Below, piece by piece: positions 61,666 to 64,000 of a DNA stretch of 64,000 nt. The DNA comes from JAEUOS01 sp965279115 (GTDB taxonomy: Bacteria; Pseudomonadota; Gammaproteobacteria; Burkholderiales; JAEUOS01). The stretch covers positions 2,728,001-2,792,000 of the forward strand of contig OZ257137.1 in assembly GCA_965279115.1 (NCBI GenBank). The letters run 5' to 3'. Both the position numbers and the translations under genes were made by a program. Position 1 is the stretch's first letter, and every line of letters starts with the position of its first letter. The notes beneath the pieces are model-generated. The model was not told the DNA's origin. It worked only from the letters and a program-made list of their open reading frames with translations, and ran no database searches.

Positions 61666-61950
61666 AGCGGTGAACGGGCTCCGCGTCCGGGGCAGATAAA
61701 AGAGTGGCGTAGTGCACGAAACCTGAGGTATCGTTTCGCGCATTCGGCGGCATCACATATGTTTCGCCCGCGCTCTATGCGGATGTCGCTGTTTCTGGTG
61801 CTTTAGGTCGCCCATTCTGGGGCGAAATTGCAGAAGTCTTATGAATCAGACGCTTGCACAACTCCCTGGACGAATAGGCGAAAGGTGTTTCGCTTTTCGC
61901 GAAGCTTATCGGTCTTCGACTTTTAGTTGGGAGTCAATAAGCAACATCGT
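61666..61950. other. Intergenic region upstream of the TPR-like gene
   Basis: These 285 bases have no gene I can support and look less GC-rich than the genes to the left. They contain a hairpin TCGCCC/GGGCGA (61808-61813 with 61820-61825) that may end the dehydrogenase transcript. They also hold GCACAAC (61856-61862) and GTTGGGA (61926-61932), which resemble degenerate integron core sites at the two ends of a loosely self-complementary stretch. The only open frame inside is a 15-codon one, too short to credit. Confidence 0.45.
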
Positions 61951-62508
61951 ATGAACTACGAAGAAGACATTGAGAAAAAGCCGTTCACTCTCGAAATGGA
62001 GGCCGCAATGCAGCAGATCGTTATCGATCGTGCTGCTCGTGAGCTTGCGCAACTGGCAACTGCCACTGGCGACGCCGAGGCGTTTGTTCACCTTCCGTCT
62101 GCCGCAGCCGCGGCTTACCATCTTGAGAAGTTTGGCGAAGCCAAGCAACTTGCTCAACGTGCTCTAGTTTTGGCGTCGTCGTTTCACGACAATTGGAACT
62201 ACGGTAACGCCATCCATCTTGGGCATACTGTTCTTGGCCTTCTCGCGCTGAATGATCGCGACCTTGTAGCCGCTATCGACGAGCTACATTTGTCAGGGAA
62301 AACACCGGGGTCTCCGCAACTCAACAGTTTTGGGCCGACCATGCAGCTCGCGAAGGCACTACTAAGGCTTGGCCACGTTGAGCCAGTACTGACATACATG
62401 AAACAATGCGGCGCGTTTTGGGAAAGTGGCGGCACTTGGCTCGCTCTGTGGGAGCGCAAAATCCGTGAGGGCAATGTCCCCAATTTCTTTCAACATAGCT
62501 ATGCGTAA
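61951..62508 (+). CDS. TPR-like protein of unknown function, possible integron cassette gene
   Basis: The 185-residue soluble, mostly helical protein has pairs of short helices like tetratricopeptide repeats: SAAAAAYHLEKFGEAKQLAQ, then AIHLGHTVLGLLALNDRDLV and SFGPTMQLAKALLRLGHVEP. The stretch TPGSPQLNSFGP recurs in uncharacterised proteins I recall from many bacteria. Codon use (more A/T-ending codons) differs from its neighbours, suggesting transfer. ATG 61951 lacks a Shine-Dalgarno; a shorter start at 62008 has GGAGG 5 bases upstream. The stop is followed 6 bases later by an attC-like structure. Function unknown. Confidence 0.72.
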   Translation: MNYEEDIEKKPFTLEMEAAMQQIVIDRAARELAQLATATGDAEAFVHLPSAAAAAYHLEKFGEAKQLAQRALVLASSFHDNWNYGNAIHLGHTVLGLLALNDRDLVAAIDELHLSGKTPGSPQLNSFGPTMQLAKALLRLGHVEPVLTYMKQCGAFWESGGTWLALWERKIREGNVPNFFQHSYA

Positions 62509-62514
62509 GTGGAC

Positions 62515-62583
62515 ACCCAACTCTTCATTCCACCGACCGCCAACGGCGATGCCGTTGGCGTCGTGTGAATTCTCACGTTGGGC
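62515..62583 (+). repeat. attC-like integron recombination site
   Basis: The elements are in the canonical order. ACCCAAC (62515-62521, RYYYAAC core) is followed by a 5-base spacer and ATTCCACCG (62527-62535). Then comes a perfect 10-bp apical hairpin (62538-62547 with 62551-62560). CGTGTGAAT (62562-62570) is complementary to the left box with one unpaired extra base. A 6-base spacer leads to GTTGGGC (62577-62583, GTTRRRY core). Length 69 bases is within the attC range. Alternatively it is a plain terminator-like structure. Confidence 0.55.
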
Positions 62584-62707
62584 GCCCAATCTGGTTGAGA
62601 GGGCTTCAGATGGATAGCGCCGTAGCCAAGCGTCCAGTGGAGATCACGATCGGCTAAGGCATGTACTGAACGAAGCCGATTCCCTCATTCGGACCGTCGA
62701 CAATGAG

Positions 62708-62742
62708 GCGGATTGCGCTGCCCTTTGCAATCCGCGTAAAAT
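62708..62742 (+). promoter_or_regulatory. vapBC promoter with palindromic operator
   Basis: GCGGATTGC (62708-62716) and GCAATCCGC (62727-62735) form a perfect 9-bp inverted repeat with a 10-base centre. It overlaps a candidate promoter: -35 TTGCGC (62713-62718), 18-base spacer, -10 TAAAAT (62737-62742, 5 of 6). It lies 34 bases before the antitoxin start, the usual place for VapB/VapBC autorepression. Confidence 0.5.
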
Positions 62743-62775
62743 TCCTACTTCAAATTCTTACTTTTGGGTCCGACC

Positions 62776-63063
62776 ATGCATGTCACCGAAAAAGGGCAGG
62801 TCACCATCCCCAAGCACATCCGAGTCGCGGCGGGCGTGGCACCGGGTAGCGAAGTGTCGTTTAGCCTGGAGGGCAGCAAGATCGTGATCACGCCGATTGG
62901 TACCGGCGTCAAGGATGACCGGCGTGCGAAACTGCGCGCGGCCGCCGCTCGCGTCCGTTCCAGCCTGAGTCCCGAGTTCCGGCAACTGGGCGCGGACGAA
63001 ATCATGGCCTTCCTCCGCGGCGACGCGGCCGCCCCGGCCACTTCCCGCCGTGGCCGGCGCTAG
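62776..63063 (+). CDS. vapB: AbrB/MazE-type antitoxin (VapB)
   Basis: The 95-residue protein has an N-terminal AbrB/SpoVT swapped-hairpin DNA-binding domain: MHVTEKGQVTIPKHIRVAAG then GSEVSFSLEGSKIVI (1-40). Its helical, basic C-terminal half (KLRAAAARVRSSLSPEFRQL) would wrap the toxin. The start is the ATG at 62776; a TTG 12 bases upstream is possible. It overlaps the PIN-toxin gene by 14 bases. It should neutralise the toxin and autoregulate the pair by binding the upstream palindrome. Confidence 0.9.
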   Translation: MHVTEKGQVTIPKHIRVAAGVAPGSEVSFSLEGSKIVITPIGTGVKDDRRAKLRAAAARVRSSLSPEFRQLGADEIMAFLRGDAAAPATSRRGRR

Positions 63064-63487
63064 TCTCGCGAACTACGATGGCAGCGCCGGGACGTTGGTC
63101 GATACCAATGTCTGGATCGACTGCATTGACGAAGCCGGCGCTTGGCACGAGTGGTCTGTTGAGCAGCTGCAAGCGTGCGGCGAACGCTCGCCCTTGCATG
63201 TAAACCTGATCATCTATACCGAACTGCTGGTGCCGGGACCGGATGTCGCTTCGCTCGACGCACTACTGGATGTCTACGGCGCCTTGCGCACCCCCCTTCC
63301 TTGGGCAAGCGCTGCGCTGACAGCGGCTGCGTTCGCGTCTTACCGGCGTGCAGGCGGCTTGAAACAGAAGCCGCTTCCCGATTTCTATATCGGGGCTCAT
63401 GCGGCGGTGGCGAACCTGAGCGTGCTAACGCGGGACCCTGCACCCTACAAGCGGTATTTTCCGCGTCTGATGTTGGTCGCGCCATGA
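63050..63487 (+). CDS. vapC: PIN-domain ribonuclease toxin (VapC)
   Basis: The 145-residue PIN-domain protein has all four acidic metal ligands: Asp18 in LVDTNVWID, Glu58 in IIYTELL, Asp111 in LPDFYIGAHA and Asp129 in LTRDPAPYKRYFP. It is a Mg-dependent endoribonuclease that typically cleaves tRNA or rRNA in this family. The GTG at 63050 overlaps the antitoxin gene and gives 17 residues before the DTN motif; a shorter start is possible. It overlaps the following HAD gene by 4 bases, which is unusual for a mobile TA pair. Confidence 0.9.
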   Translation: MAGASLANYDGSAGTLVDTNVWIDCIDEAGAWHEWSVEQLQACGERSPLHVNLIIYTELLVPGPDVASLDALLDVYGALRTPLPWASAALTAAAFASYRRAGGLKQKPLPDFYIGAHAAVANLSVLTRDPAPYKRYFPRLMLVAP

Positions 63488-64000
63488 ACCCGACCATCGA
63501 CGCCGTGATCTTCGACTGCGACGGCACGCTGATCGACAGCGAGACCGTTGGCTTTGGCGCCATCCTGGAGGAGGCCAAGAAGCTCGGCGTCACCTTCGCC
63601 CCGGATGAGGACATGCTCGACCTCAAGGGGCAGGCGATGTCCCGGACCCTGGCGGGCTTGACGCAGCGCCTTGGGCGGCCGCTGCCTGAGGGTTATGAGA
63701 CCACCCTGCGCGAGGCCATGAACCGCGCCTTTCGGGAGCGGCTGGACCTCATTCCCGGCGCGGTCGAAACCATCACCGGCATGAAGCGTCCTTATTGCAT
63801 CGCCTCCAACGGGCCGCGCGCGAAGATGGACCTGACGCTGGGGCTCACCGGGTTGATGCGCTACTTCGAGGGCCGCATCTTCAGCGCCTACGAAGTGGGG
63901 TCGTTCAAGCCCGACCCGGGATTGTTTCTCCACGCCGCCCGGGCAATGGGTGTGGAGCCGGCACGTTGCGCGGTAGTGGAAGACAGCATCACCGGCATCG
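63484..64000 (+). CDS. HAD-superfamily phosphatase, subfamily IA (truncated by window end)
   Basis: 172 codons are visible from the ATG at 63484 before the sequence ends. Motif I is IFDCDGTLIDSE (nucleophile Asp11, acid/base Asp13), motif II is CIASNGP with the conserved Ser/Asn, and motif III is the Lys in GSFKPDPGLF. The acidic motif IV is VVEDSITGI near the end. The helical cap (about 20-90) marks the IA phosphoglycolate or beta-phosphoglucomutase-like type. Likely a cytoplasmic sugar-phosphate or phosphoglycolate phosphatase. The start overlaps the VapC stop by 4 bases. Confidence 0.9.
   Translation, partial: MNPTIDAVIFDCDGTLIDSETVGFGAILEEAKKLGVTFAPDEDMLDLKGQAMSRTLAGLTQRLGRPLPEGYETTLREAMNRAFRERLDLIPGAVETITGMKRPYCIASNGPRAKMDLTLGLTGLMRYFEGRIFSAYEVGSFKPDPGLFLHAARAMGVEPARCAVVEDSITGI

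Noticed and set aside
61759..61806. A 15-codon open frame (MFRPRSMRMSLFLVL) in the intergenic region
   Set aside because: No Shine-Dalgarno, no conservation evidence, chance length.
62611..62658. A 15-codon open frame (MDSAVAKRPVEITIG) after the attC-like site
   Set aside because: No ribosome site and too short to support as a gene; could be cassette debris but nothing shows it.

Overview
The window is GC-rich, densely packed bacterial DNA and most resembles a Burkholderiales-type betaproteobacterium (inference). The main reason is five separate Bug/TctC-type periplasmic solute receptors, with no TctA or TctB membrane subunits beside them. Many CoA-ester catabolic genes and IclR, TetR, HxlR and GntR regulators support this. 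I see no rRNA, tRNA, CRISPR array or transposase. No gene-free stretch exceeds 300 bases; the longest (61666-61950, 62509-62775, 43749-44000) are described below.

Layout. 1-9680: the edge of a secreted-protein gene, then a catabolic island. It has an amidohydrolase (-) divergent from a two-subunit tartrate/fumarate-type dehydratase, a Bug receptor, two MaoC hydratases, an acyl-CoA ligase, a flavin-reductase-like protein, an HpcH/HpaI aldolase, a cupin and an IclR regulator. 9697-10983: secreted serine hydrolase. 11080-19739: one long minus-strand fatty-acid operon in transcription order TetR, acyl-CoA dehydrogenase, HAD/crotonase fusion, thiolase, two thioesterases, alpha/beta hydrolase, crotonase, with a TetR-type operator at its head. 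19945-27108: thioesterase, HxlR regulator, molybdopterin oxidoreductase, P450, exported methyltransferase-like protein, DMT transporter and RraA-like aldolase.

27115-35871: a minus-strand ligase-associated DNA-damage-response cluster (exonuclease, ATP-dependent ligase, Lhr-like helicase, PdeM phosphoesterase). It is interleaved with an uncharacterised 168-residue protein, a DUF429 protein, a MarC protein and a small one-pass membrane protein. 35979-46335: three further Bug receptors, two crotonases, a MaoC protein, an MFS transporter, an uncharacterised protein, an LRR-like protein, an aldo/keto reductase and a YitT protein. 46508-51226: an aromatic-degradation set (HpaB-type hydroxylase, MhpB-type extradiol dioxygenase, two HCCA-isomerase/DsbA-fold proteins around a GST).

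51316-54287: membrane protein, universal stress protein, alpha/beta hydrolase. 54318-61665: a GntR-controlled acyl-CoA regulon with CoA-transferase, GntR and crotonase on the minus strand. Divergent from it are an acyl-CoA dehydrogenase, a Bug receptor and a fused double acyl-CoA dehydrogenase. The intergenic region has nested divergent promoters and a perfect GntR-type operator. 61666-64000: an accessory patch holding a lower-GC TPR-like gene followed at once by a structure with the full layout of an integron attC site, then a VapBC toxin-antitoxin pair with its own palindromic promoter, then a HAD phosphatase cut by the window end.

Most functions are family-level; substrates of the catabolic islands cannot be named from sequence alone.
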